64,000 nucleotides of DNA from contig NC_087064.1 of the NCBI RefSeq assembly GCF_963678635.1, forward strand, positions 20,072,509-20,136,508. The letters are read 5' to 3'. Below are positions 11,100 through 21,400 of the stretch, in pieces. The notes under the pieces were generated by a model. It was not told the origin of the DNA, made no database searches, and worked only from the letters and a program-made list of their open reading frames with translations. A program made the translations under genes and the position numbers. The stretch comes from Symsagittifera roscoffensis (lineage: Eukaryota; Xenacoelomorpha; Acoela; Convolutidae). The first letter of the stretch is position 1. Each line of letters starts with the position of its first letter.

Positions 11100-12395
11100 C
11101 GATCGTATCATCGAGTTAGCCTACTGAAGAATGTTCTATTCCCCTTCGGTGATGAATTTAGTAGTGTAAGTAACGACTTGTGATCCGATATAACCGTGAA
11201 AGAAGTCCGGAGATATAGTTGGGGAAAGTTCCGTTGCCCACACTACCGCGAAAAATTCCAATTCGTTTGTCGAACATTTTTTCTCGACCGGATTAAGATA
11301 ACTTGAAGCAAATGAAATGGGGTGCCAACCGTTGGAACCCTACCCTTCTAACACGGCCCCTAGGCCGTCGTGGCTAGCATCACATACTACTCTCGTCTCC
11401 CGGTGAATATCATAGTGTTTATGTTCTACTATGTTCTTAACTAACAATTTCATTTGTTGAAAAGCGTTCTCGCAATCCAGCGTCCAAGCAAATTCATTGT
11501 TTTGACTAAGTAACAGTCTTAACGGTGCACTGACTTCGGCGATTTTTGGTAACAATTTATGCAGGCTGTGCATAGAACCCATTAATGATTTGAGTTGTTT
11601 CCTGGATTTTGGGGTTTTTAAATCTTCTACTGCTTGAGTTTTTCAATTCAACGGTGCAAGGCCATTTTTTCCGATTCGGAAACCTAACCATTCACATTCT
11701 GTTTTTGCAAGCTCGCATTTGCGTAGTTTTAGGGCGGCGTTTGATACGTCCAATTTATATAACATTTTCTCCACTAATGCAATGTGTTCTGTTCTACTTC
11801 CCTTCGACGCAATTAGGATGTCATCTTTGAATGCATTTGCCTGGAGAAATTCCTTAAAGAAATTATCGATAACTTTTTGAAACTCTGCCGTCATTGATGT
11901 GAGCCCGTAAACTGTTCGCTAGTTTTTTTATCGAGCGATACTTGTCCATGCGCATACGTGAAATCCAATGTTGTAAAATATACATCCCCAGTTTTCGTTC
12001 TGCAATTATTTGACTTATCTCGTCAACTAATTCGTCAAAATTTGGCATCTGGTATTTATTTTTTTGTATCTGTTTGTTAAGTTCTCTTTATTCGATTGCC
12101 AATTTTATGCTTCCATCTTTTTTACTGTGATTACTATAGGGGATACAAAATGCTTATCCGAACAACCTTGTAATTTTTTAATGTATCCTTCTTTTATCAA
12201 CCGATCTGTTTCCTTGTCTATTTTGTTTTGTAGACTTTTTTGCTGTACCGGTTTTAGTTTTTCAAAGAATTCGGCTCTTTTTTTAGCATTTCGGATTTTT
12301 CCTATTCTGGTAAATAAGTTTGGATACAACTTACAGAAGTACGTCTGCAATTCATCGTATCCCTCTGCGTCCTGGCTGCTGCCTTCCCCGTGATT
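11100..12395 (-). pseudogene. Gypsy reverse transcriptase and start of RNase H
   Basis: Blocks on the minus strand: 12105-12350 has KPVQQKSLQNKIDKETDRLI and FVSPIVITVKK (RT fingers). 11863-12048 has MPNFDELVDEISQIIAERK. 11643-11894 has FKDDILIAS near 11805-11831 (the YxDD box, here FKDD) followed by LKLRKCELAKTECEWLGFRI. 11340-11582 has MGSMHSLHKLLPKIAEVSAP and VCDASHDGLGAVLEG (thumb and first RNase H strand). In-frame stops and shifts separate the blocks. RNase H is cut short near 11150. Confidence 0.8.
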
Positions 12396-12409
12396 CCCAT
12401 TACTTTTCC

Positions 12410-12830
12410 TCGTTGCACCAGTTCCAGTCCTAGGGTACCCATCAGGTCGCGCCCAAGGATTGATTGATGGTTCCCTGCTATTACTTACACTTGCGCCGGG
12501 ACAGCCCAGCCATTTACCGCCATCTTCACTGCTACCTTCTCCAGTATGTGTTTTCGGTTGTTATTGTAGTCCAAAAATTCTTTTTGTGATGGTTGTAAGT
12601 GAAAATTAATTTTACCTAATGTTGCTTTCAGGTCCATCATGCTGATTTCTCACAGGAGAACGCTATCCACCCAAAGCCACATTTTTTTCCTGGCACCTCA
12701 ACTTGGACTCTGGCAATTGGAATCTTCAACTCCGTCAGGTTCTTTTTCTTTATTGACATCACCTTACAATCATCGGATCCCGACGACACCGATCCATTCT
12801 CCCCGCATCTTTGCTGATTCACCCAGGCCA
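12410..12830 (-). pseudogene. Gypsy aspartic-protease remnant
   Basis: Follows gag on the minus strand. The C-terminal half is readable: WAVPAQV, then GNHQSILGRDLMGTLGLELV (about 12430-12500), matching the ILGRDLL...LGL end of retroviral-type proteases. The N-terminal active-site triplet is not intact. The frame near 12650 contains VDS where a D-(T/S)-G site is expected, followed by a stop. Confidence 0.5.
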
Positions 12831-13849
12831 CTTGATCTTCCGATGCATTGTATATACTATGTGAGCTTTGGTGGTGCTCATTCTCGTCCCTTACTAGTAC
12901 TACTTGTCCTCGTCCTCTCCACTGGTTACTTCCTCGTCTAATACTACTGCATGTGCGTTCAAATTGCCCTAATTTTCGACAAGCATTGCACGTTACTCCT
13001 TTCGCAGGACATTTTGCGATTTTGTCTAACGTAGAACTCGGTGCGTCATAATTGTAACACCGACGGTTATTACTTCCCCCACTGCTTGGCCCAGGGGTAT
13101 ATCCTCCGCTCGATTTCTATAATGCCCTAGTCCTCTTCGGATATTACTAACTGGCTCCTGTTTTATGGTTATCTGCGGCGCGGACGAGGCCGGTTTTCCA
13201 GTATAGGAGTTGTACGCGCGTTCACCTCTCTCATACGATAATGCTATCCTGTATACCTCCGCTGGTATCTTGGTAGACCGGGAGAATTCTCTTGGACAGT
13301 CGGATTCGCGCAAATTCATAATAAAAATATCCCGAATATTTTCGGCCGCGTTGGCAAAATCACACCTTCCGGCTAGAGCGCTTAATTCCACATAAAGTTT
13401 CTCAAAAGTTTCGTTCTCCCTTTGCTTTCTCCCGTAAAATAGTCCTCGCTCGTGTGTTACGTTTCGCTCTCGTTTGAATACATTTTGCATTTCGTCTAGC
13501 ACTCGTGGGAACCTCTCCGTTTTGATACTAACCGCCGGTTTTCGGGCTTTAAATACCCTTTGTACTTCATCCACGATGCAGAGATACAGATTCAGTTTTA
13601 AATTTTTCTCCTCATCTATTCGATGTTTTCCATTGACTTCCCCGGTAACGCTGCTATCGCCGCCTCATCTAGAGTATTAGCGAAATAAAAATCTTCAGGG
13701 TCGATATCATATTTTGCAATCATTTCCCAGTGGAATTTTAGGATTCACTCCTCCCAGTATGTTGGCGGCTCCGGCGTGCGCGCGTCCCAGAACGATACTA
13801 TGTTCAGAGGGTTTTCCCCTTTTTCTTTTCTTTCAGCTGGCTGCGCCAT
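12830..13849 (-). pseudogene. Gypsy gag with zinc knuckle, interrupted
   Basis: Starts at ATG 13847-13849 (MAQPAERKEK). A TGA at 13745-13747 interrupts after 34 codons. A 182-codon stretch (13026-13574) carries capsid-like helices including NVTHERGLFYGRKQRENETF. A frameshift near 13060 moves the reading frame into a cysteine-rich zinc knuckle: CYNYDAPSS, then AKCPAKGVTCNACRKLGQF and a final TC near 12950. The role in an intact element would be particle assembly and RNA binding. Stop and frameshift make this copy non-functional. Confidence 0.7.
13835..13848 (-). promoter_or_regulatory. Possible primer-binding site overlapping gag start
   Basis: Right after the LTR the minus strand reads AGATGGCGCAGCCAGC. 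The part starting TGGCGCAG has the TGG expected to pair with a tRNA CCA end, and it overlaps the gag ATG. The primer tRNA is not identified. This is an inference from position and the first bases only. Confidence 0.35.
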
Positions 13850-13851
13850 CT

Positions 13852-14046
13852 TGAAGATCCAAAACGTTCGGTAATGAAAGTTTAAATTGATAAGGCAACT
13901 ATAAGGTTTGAAAACCTAATCTTATGCACTTGGTTGTTTTGGCTTATGCCGGACGATAGCGATCGCAAGATCACAGCAGCAGGTCCCCAGACAGAAGACC
14001 AAAACTTACATAAACTTTACATAAACTCAAACTGGTCCCTATATCA
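13852..14046 (-). repeat. Gypsy 5' LTR
   Basis: 195 bp. It differs from the 3' LTRs by small deletions (about 8 bp in total). It ends two bases before the gag start codon. Confidence 0.75.
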
Positions 14047-14179
14047 GCTTGAAACACGGTGACTGAAAATTGGGCTCATTCAGCTGCTTTAGCAACAAAA
14101 ATTTCTAAGCATTGGGCTTGTTTGTCTGAAAAATTGGCTCTTCCAGCAATGTCCATAGAAATATGATAATAACCCTGCA

Positions 14180-15420
14180 GTGAGAATAACCATTCGTGAT
14201 AATAACCATTCCAAAATTGAAAGATCACATCAACGGACTTGACAAGGTGTTCGATTGCATGAAGAGAAACAGTTTGAAACGCAAACTATTTAAGTGTGAA
14301 AATAGTTGGGGTTTGATAAATTACCTCGGCACGATGGTGGCTAGACATGGTGTACTCAAGTGGAGTTCTCGTAGTAGTAACACACAGACAATGAAGTTTC
14401 TGAGGTTCGCAATTGGTTATGGAGATTTTGTGATTGGCTACCCCTACAAGGTTTATCCTTACAACTGTTGATGGGCAAAAAAAAGAAAACGGGATGAGAA
14501 TTCTCGGGACTCAATCGAAAACACTAGAAAAAATAGCTGAGCGAAACAGCATTCCTGGGCACGCTGACGGAAAAAGACATGTATTTTTAAGAGGTCGCTC
14601 AGTTTAACTGCGAGCAGATAACCAAATTTAGTTCTAATTGAAACTGTATTCTAAAAATCGGAATTAAATTGGTGAATGGGTAAAAATTGTGTTGATACCA
14701 CATGATAAAATTGAGCACCAGATGTGAAGCTGACATCATAACGCTGACATTTTGAGCAAGAAAGCTTAAGTCTATCAGAGGTTGGAGCGAAGTTGAACCA
14801 GCGAGGTAGAGATCAAGGAGGGACTCTTGTTCAACGAGGGAAAAATTATAAACTCAATTCCTCTGGCGAGGTGACTGGATAACAAGACCCTTTAAGCCAC
14901 TAGTGAAACAAAAACAGTCAACTTGGGATTTTGGCGCGGGATGAGCCAGGTCCTCTTGATAAGTTGCTTTAGTCAAATCTTGTGCAACAGGAGCTCAAAC
15001 GTCTTTATATCAAAATTGGGTGAAACAATCGAACTCGCAATAGCAACAATGAAGAAATTGGGTGAATTGTTTGAGGGAGAACTTGAAGGAGAACGAGCAA
15101 CAACCAAGTGAGAGAGAATGCTCAACTCACTGAGAGTGAACGAGAAGATTGGAATCAAATCGATCAGACGTCAATAACAAGAAACAAAGTGTTTGTCAGA
15201 CATTCGAGGGAGACGAGTCGGAGGCACTAAATGAGTCGAGAACAAAATCAAAAAAACTTGACTGGATTGGGAAGGTAAAGGTGACTGCATTCGTACATTG
15301 CTATTTCACAAACTTGAATAACGTTGAACAAGCCCATTGCCTGTGGTAAATTACCGGCTCTTCCCGTGGCTCCTCTGGTAGTGCTTCCTTCTATGACTTT
15401 TCCTTCTTCACGTCCACTGC
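14180..15420 (+). pseudogene. Ty3/gypsy reverse-transcriptase relic (copy 2)
   Basis: The frame from 14196 reads DHINGLDKVFDCMKRNSLKR, KCENSWGLINYLGTMVARHG, then MKFLRFAIGYGDFVIGY. This matches the RT segment after YxDD through the LRxFLGxxGYYRxFI thumb motif of Ty3/gypsy, better preserved than in the copy at 3965. DNA to about 15420 aligns loosely with 4290-5110. It lies on the opposite strand from the 7.4-14 kb element and belongs to a different gypsy lineage. Confidence 0.6.
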
Positions 15421-15990
15421 GGCCTGTGCAATTTAAAATGACACTATACGTTCATTTTCTGGTCCCTTTGTTTTCTTTTGAATTTGTTTTTGGTAAAATA
15501 TGCTTGCTCAATTTCGATTTGCATGCCAAGAAAAAATTGAACACGCGTCTTAACCTTTGCAAGTCTTACGTTTTATGGAAAACACTTCAACATAAGATTT
15601 TTTCAACTCTCCAAAACCAAGTTTTTACAGGCCTGACTCGGCTATTCATGCTTAAGAGAACCACTGATGTGGTGGCTCAAAAAGTTTCCAAGTTTACTTC
15701 TACAATCGGTTCTGAAAGCAAAGCTAATTATCAAGCTCCTTTTGATACACATGCTGCTAGACAGTTTTGTTTTTTAAAGCAATTCAGATGTCCTCAGCTC
15801 TGTTTTGAGTTTCTCATACTCAAGCGCTGAGATTTTTTTCGAATTTTTTACTAAAATTTTGCAGAAATCTATCCAGAGCTTTTCATGCATGAATTTTTGA
15901 GTCAATTGCTAGTTCTTTCAGTTCCTTCTCAGGTACAGCGTCCTCTTGTTGACTTTGATTTTCCTTCTTTCTTTGCAGCTATTTGTGTTT
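15421..15990 (+). other. Open frame of 168 codons overlapping repeat DNA, no family
   Basis: A plus-strand frame runs 15324-15830. Its first part overlaps the gypsy relic copy 2. The rest (KTLQHKIFSTLQNQVFTGLT, FTSTIGSESKANYQ) matches no family I know. There is no good start context and no splice evidence. Most likely chance or relic coding sequence. Confidence 0.2.
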
Positions 15991-16710
15991 TTGAGACTTT
16001 TCCTGCTTCCTAGCTTATTGTGCTTATTTACTCTTAAAACACACAAGCACTCAAAAAACTTTCTTTGCTCGTCAAATGAAACAAGGTGAGGCCAATATGC
16101 CGACATAAATAGCCCGAAATCTATTGAGCCCGAAAAAGGGAACTAAAAAAACCCGAAAATGCCAAAAAAAAAGTTGAAGACTTTTAAGAAATTATTAGAT
16201 CACCCTCAAAACACAGATACGCACACACAAAGCATTTTTTCACGTCAAAGACGCAATACGAGGCCAATAAACTGAAATAAAACAGGCCAAAACCTATCAA
16301 GCCGAATAAAAAGTAAAAAAAAAGCCGGAAAAAATTGTTGCCATGAAAAACTTTGACTCTAATTGTTTTAAGATGAAACGACTTGAACTTAAGTCTATAA
16401 GCCAATAAAAAAGAGGTCAAAATCATTAACAGAATAGTTTATAAACGAGAAAGAGAAAATATACGAAGTCAAAATTAGTTAGCTAACAACAGCAATCAAA
16501 ACAGGTAAATCAGAAGTCTGAAATAAACTATAAAAAAAATTTAAAAAGCAATTCTACAGCATGGCAACTAAGCCGACAAAGCATATGCACACAATAAGAA
16601 TCCGACAATTTTTTTCAATGATTATTTAACGTGTGAAAAAACAGGTTCTGCCAGATTCGTACCCCGGCGATTTGGCGTCCCAGGCATACTCGTTACCTCC
16701 AGACTAAAGG
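15990..16710 (-). repeat. Dispersed repeat with tRNA-like promoter boxes (family X)
   Basis: Phrases such as AAGCCGACAAAGCA (about 16570) recur at 39563 and 46983. At 16641-16710 the minus strand reads like a tRNA half: AGTCTGGAGGTAACGAGTA (A-box-like) and GGGGTACGAATCTGG (B-box-like), 40-50 bases apart. This suggests a tRNA-derived SINE component. The outer part 15990-16560 contains two loosely similar segments (CACACAAGCACTC / CACACACAAAGCA). Confidence 0.45.
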
Positions 16711-16845
16711 TACCGAAGACGCTTAGAAATTTGAAATCATTATGAACCAAGATGCCGATTGATTCAACTGATTATATAAACCCATCCGAAAGAAGCGTTT
16801 GGTACGATTTGTTACCGCCTGCAAATCGCAAGTTTAAATACTTTC

Positions 16846-16905
16846 ACTGAAAAAAAATTAAACAAATCATCGCGGCTGATATAAGAGTCTGAATTGCATT
16901 TATCG
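16846..16905 (+). repeat. P-repeat fragment (3' end only)
   Basis: Contains ATATAAGAGTCTGAATT and TTATCGACTCC, the 3' terminal hairpin of the P-repeat, without the body. Confidence 0.55.
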
Positions 16906-17604
16906 ACTCCTGATAATAGTTTTAAAAATACACAACCATAATTAATATGATAAAAAACGAATTTGGACCATATCCAGGGGTGGTAAGTCCCTGTACTTAA
17001 TCGATCAAACCAAAAGTTTATATTTCTCAAGTTTTTAAGTTTGTGCAGCTGCATTCAATCCTTCATAATTCAGTTTTTTTTATTGGACTTTTCGTAAAAT
17101 AACTCTAATAAAGATTCGTAAGGACGTTTTTGATTTCTTCATAGTCCATGATATTGTATTTCAAATTTAGTTTTTTATTAATAATTTTGTATAGTAGTGG
17201 AAGGTGACAATGGACGAAATTTTAATCGAGCATATCGTTAATTGTTTCCTTGTGATGAGTGTTTGAACCATGTGGTTGCTTTTCACTGTATGCTTTCGAT
17301 GATTTTGAAATCGTTCTTGGCGGGTTTCCGAAGAACTGAGCCGTATCTTACAACCGGGGCAACTATACGTTGATGTGCTTTCAATTTCATTGATCGTGTC
17401 GTTATTTTTTAACCGTTCAGTTTAACAGAGTATTCCGCCTTTAAAGCTTTGGCAGATCGATTTTTTGCAGTTTCCGTTCAACTCAATGTTTTACTGATTA
17501 TCAGCCCGAGGACTTTCATTTCGGTAGTTTCTTCGAAATGAAATCAAAAAGTAGTTTCATTCAAAATCATATTGAGTTTCAAAAAAGGCTCCTAAAGATC
17601 AATA
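16906..17604. other. AT-rich stretch without recognised feature
   Basis: No coding frame or repeat with a second copy was recognised. Confidence 0.3.
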
Positions 17605-18037
17605 GCATAGCCAACTGACAGTTGGAAAAGAATAATGTACGCAGAGAAACACAATCAATAGTAAATCCTCTGAAAAAATTTCTTTCGAATTTAAAATAAA
17701 AACTATATACTCTTTGAAAATCAAGAACAATTTATGATTGGTGCTTTTTTGATAAAAATTAAACCCAAGTTGGGAAAACTGGATCAATAGGTAAAATTTT
17801 ATTTCCGCTGACTATTAAAATCCAATTTCGAAACTAAAAATCGACCACGTTTCTTGTCACCTTGACGCTTTTGCTGTTTGATAGTGGAGTTTTGCTTCAT
17901 TTTAGTAATGCAATTGAATGATCGGAGCTTAAAAAAATCAAAAATCAAACCGCGAAAAAACAAGATTGAGCTTGAACAAACTTTAAACTTCTACTTGAAA
18001 AAAACACCAAGACCTATCTATAGAACAAGACTCACTG
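17605..18037 (+). repeat. P-repeat copy
   Basis: Begins GCATAGCCAACTGACAGTTG and follows the family body (GAACAATTTATGATTGG, GGATCAATAGGTAAA, TTTGATAGTGGAGTT, AAACCGCGAAAAA). The 3' hairpin is degraded. Confidence 0.75.
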
Positions 18038-18349
18038 TAAATAACGGATTCAAGAATACAGCCTTTAAATTCAAACCCAAATCAGTATTAACAAATAAGC
18101 TCTGCTCTACGGATGAAATAAATAATTTTGGGCAGAAGAATAATTAAGTATCTCAAACTAAATCAAGTGATTTGTAATTTTCGGACAGTTTATGCTGTGA
18201 AACGGAATCATTTTTTCGATATTAGATGAAAAAGCGAATAGTGTTTTCAATTGGAAGGATCCAAACTCATAGACAGTTTTTTCGTTCAGTAGGTAGCACT
18301 GACTGAGAAGAACATCTGTTCATTCGATTTGCGATCACCTGCTCGTTAA
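18038..18349. other. Downstream flank of VPS13
   Basis: DNA just past the proposed VPS13 stop codon. No canonical AATAAA (minus strand) was noticed in the first 300 bases. One lies near 17790 inside the P-repeat. Confidence 0.3.
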
Positions 18350-18415
18350 TTAGTCTGAGCTAGCCCTCATCTTCACAAAGTCCTCATGAGCCTCCAGAGT
18401 CCTTTCCCTCAGGAA
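18350..18415 (-). CDS. VPS13: VPS13 proposed last exon
   Basis: Acceptor TTGTTGTTCTAG|TTCCTG, then 21 codons FLRERTLEAHEDFVKMRASS D and TAA. The phase fits exon 18. Charged helix content and length fit the end of the VPS13 PH-like domain, which finishes with a helix. Sequence similarity is too short to be sure; without it the protein would run into a stop at 18674-18676. Confidence 0.55.
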   Translation of the reverse strand, partial: FLRERTLEAHEDFVKMRASSD

Positions 18416-21400
18416 CTAGAACAACAATTCATGAAATTAGCTCGAAACAATTTGCATTAACACGCATTTCAACTTCTTCGGTTGATTTTTTATCGCCACC
18501 AAATTTTACGAGCAGTCTTTTTATTATCTTGGCAAAAATCTCAAACTAGTTGCGACAACGTTGTTTAGTATGAAAGATACCTTGATTTAACTATTTGAGG
18601 AAATATGGAGTGTATTTTACTTGTATCAACGTTTTACTTGTTTTTAACTCAAGCTTTAGGGTCTTTAATTAATCTAGCCCACTTTTTTGTTCGCAGGCTG
18701 TACGGACAACACTTTTGTGTTTCCGGAGTTGAGCTTGAGGCGGAACTGGTCGTCGTCCAGGTTGTTCTCTGGCAGGTCCTGGATGTCCTTAAAGGCGTAT
18801 TGGGACACCACCTCCCATCTCTCGAATGCAGTCACCAGGGCACGCTTCTCCGCGTGGATTATTCCCCTAATAAACAATGAAGAGTAAATTATGTATTGTT
18901 TATCTCAAAAGTAAATCTGTGAAAGAAGTATGTTTTCCTTACTATGTCATTATTCGAGCATGCTTCACCACTGGATTGATGCTTTAAAAGTGAGGAAGGG
19001 AAATGGATTGGTTATTCCCGGGAGAAAGGGGAAAAGGATGATATTTTAGATCCCCAATCCCAAAAATTTGTCACCAATTCATGTCATGTCCAAAGGCGAA
19101 TCGCTTAATCCCCCAAGATCTTCCCAGAACTTTTAACTAACAAATCAACCAATCATGTAATTAGGACCAGTAAAAAACACATGCGCGGATCTAAAATTTT
19201 CTCGAGGGGTGAACTTTCGAAAATTTTGTCTCTTCTTTTAAGTCGACCAAATTGATTTTCCGAGCTCTCCCCAAAGCACTGAAAAGACCCTGTTCTGACT
19301 AAATTTTCTGCGCAGAAAACTTTGAAAAAAAAAACAGACCAAAAAGGCGTTTTCAGGCACTTTTTGGAAAATGTTGACCAAAAAATCGTGTTTTTTTCGT
19401 CGCGCCCTCCTCCCTCAAAAATAGTATATTCTGACACCGAAGGCGTCTGTAAAAAGTTTTTAGGGTCCGTCACCAAAAATGAAAATCTCAAAATAGTACA
19501 AAGGGTCGGCACGGGGTTGAATCCCTGAGGGGAGGGCATCCGCCTCCCACCCTAAATCCGCCCCTGACTTTACCTATAGGATCTTATAACTAGAGGAATA
19601 GCTATCACTCATACCCATATATTACTATTATTTAAGGTTTGAGGTGGGGTATTTGCACAGACCTGTTGGTGACGATGATTGCTCCCTTGAGTGACTTGTT
19701 GTTTGTGAATGCGTGTGAGTTGTACCTCTGGTTAACCCTCAGAGCAGCTAGAATTGCGTTGCCTCTGGCCTCGTATGAGTCATAGGGTCTCACTACACAG
19801 TCCGCTCTTACCACTCTCGGAGTTCGCAACAAGTGGACAATCACCGCATCATCGGCCGATCTACGCAAACACCAAACATAGTAAGTTCCGTCTTTGGAGG
19901 TTTTAAGAAAACAAGTCTCAGAAATGTTCTTCAAAGGTTGCTGGTAAACCAGTTTAATAAATAACTCTGTTTCTGAACAATTTGACGCTTTTCAATATAC
20001 ACCTTATGAGGCCGTGTATTGCTTTGCTGAAATATTCGGAACATTTACCCCCGTATGCCCTCAAAGGTGTTGCTGGCCAGATCGACAACTCCGCCCACTG
20101 GCTTCACCACCAGTCCTGCTGCCCCCTTCCCTATGCCTGTCACCAGTCCCTTGGCCCCGTCCTTCTTCACCCCCTGGATGGGTTGGGTGATGACCCCCGT
20201 GACCCCACTGAGCACTCCACTGCCGAACCTCTTGAAGCCCTTCGTCAGTCCCTGTACAAAACAAAACACACCTTTAATGGTACCAGCGCAAGGGATGATA
20301 TCGAACTTGTTTTAAGCCGAACTAATCGGTCTTCCGAATGTCTTTTAAAACTTATAGTACTAAAGCGCGTTTTCGGAACGGCGCTAAAATGCGTGAATTT
20401 GATTTCATATCAGCTTCACGATGGCAGTCTTCTGAAGACAATGTCATGAAACCTTAGGGAAGAGGAAACTTTTTTAGTGGCTAAGGGGCAAAATTTCTAG
20501 CGCCAACTTGGGTTATTATTGTTTTTAAGTAGCCAAAAGCTTAACCAGAAGGTTATTTTTTTAACTTCTACTAGGCTATAACTTACTTGCAAGAGCTCAC
20601 CTCGCAAACTGTTAACACATGCTAACTTCGAATAGGCAACTGTATGATTTCAAGCAAGCCAAGCTTGACTATCAATTCAATGGTAATTGCGCCACAATAC
20701 CTCCTCCCTCATGCGAAGTTTTTTTTGCTTTTTTAATTAAACTGTCATCACATTGAGACACAATTTATGCTCCAAAGCATCTCTATGATCTGTGTTACCT
20801 GCCCGACGTGTTGTGGCTTGTCGCGCATGTCGTTGCGTCTCTCCTGTTTGTGTTTCTCGTCAAACGAGAGGAATGCGATGGCCTGTCCGGCAGATGCAGT
20901 CACACTCGAGGCCACCCCAAACACTCCCCCGATGGCATGGCTGCCCAGACTCTTCACCCCTATCCCCAGTCCCTCCACGAACTCCTGAGGACCCAGAATA
21001 GCACCCTAAAAAATACAACTCACTACTTGTAGAGTCGTAATATTAAAAAGCAGGTAACTTCAAAGTCGACAATTTGTCGACGACACCGTTCAAAATCCAC
21101 AGTTGACCATTAAAATTACCCCCCTAGACTGAAAACTTTCATGCCTTATATTTGATCACTGATGTCGAAAAAAATTTCAGCAATTAGCCCAACTATTTTG
21201 AATCTTGCCTGATTTCTAGCAAAAATTTTTTGAGGTCAACTTTCAAGCTAGTTTACTTCAAAAGGCAATACTGTATAGTGAATAGCGTAGCAGTTTTACT
21301 AGTGCAGTTGCTGCTGATTTTACCGACCTGGTATGGTTCGTAGAAGAGGTCAGTGCCGCCTTCTTTGATGCCGAGGAAAAGCTTCTGTGGGTTGCCCAGG

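Larger units (their letters stand above)
7460..14046 (-). mobile_element. Decayed, internally rearranged Ty3/gypsy LTR retrotransposon
   Basis: Minus-strand order is: 5' LTR (13852-14046), gag with zinc knuckle, protease remnant, reverse transcriptase, start of RNase H, a linker (10780-10250), then a tail/3' LTR/flank block (10250-9019), the end of integrase (about 8995-8426), and a second tail/3' LTR/flank block (8425-7194). The pol order gag-PR-RT-RH-IN identifies Ty3/gypsy. Each coding part has stops or frameshifts, and the integrase zinc finger and most of the core are gone. The duplicated blocks differ by few substitutions, so the rearrangement is fairly recent compared with other relics here. 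No target-site duplication could be read. Confidence 0.8.

Noticed and set aside
7460-14046. 4-6-bp target duplication for the gypsy element
   Set aside because: Sequence outside the 5' LTR (GCTTGAAAC) and outside the 3' LTRs (AAGCTTTGT) gives no convincing match.
18675-18700. Strong plus-strand acceptor TTTTTTGTTCGCAG suggesting a plus-strand gene
   Set aside because: The downstream sequence is the complement of VPS13 exon 18, whose minus-strand frame is clearly the coding one.
19153-19539. 128-codon minus frame; similar frames at 6528, 34986 and 40910
   Set aside because: All lie in copies of the same MITE. Openness across copies is likely compositional; no start context or known domain. 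A dN/dS test over many copies would be needed to revive it.
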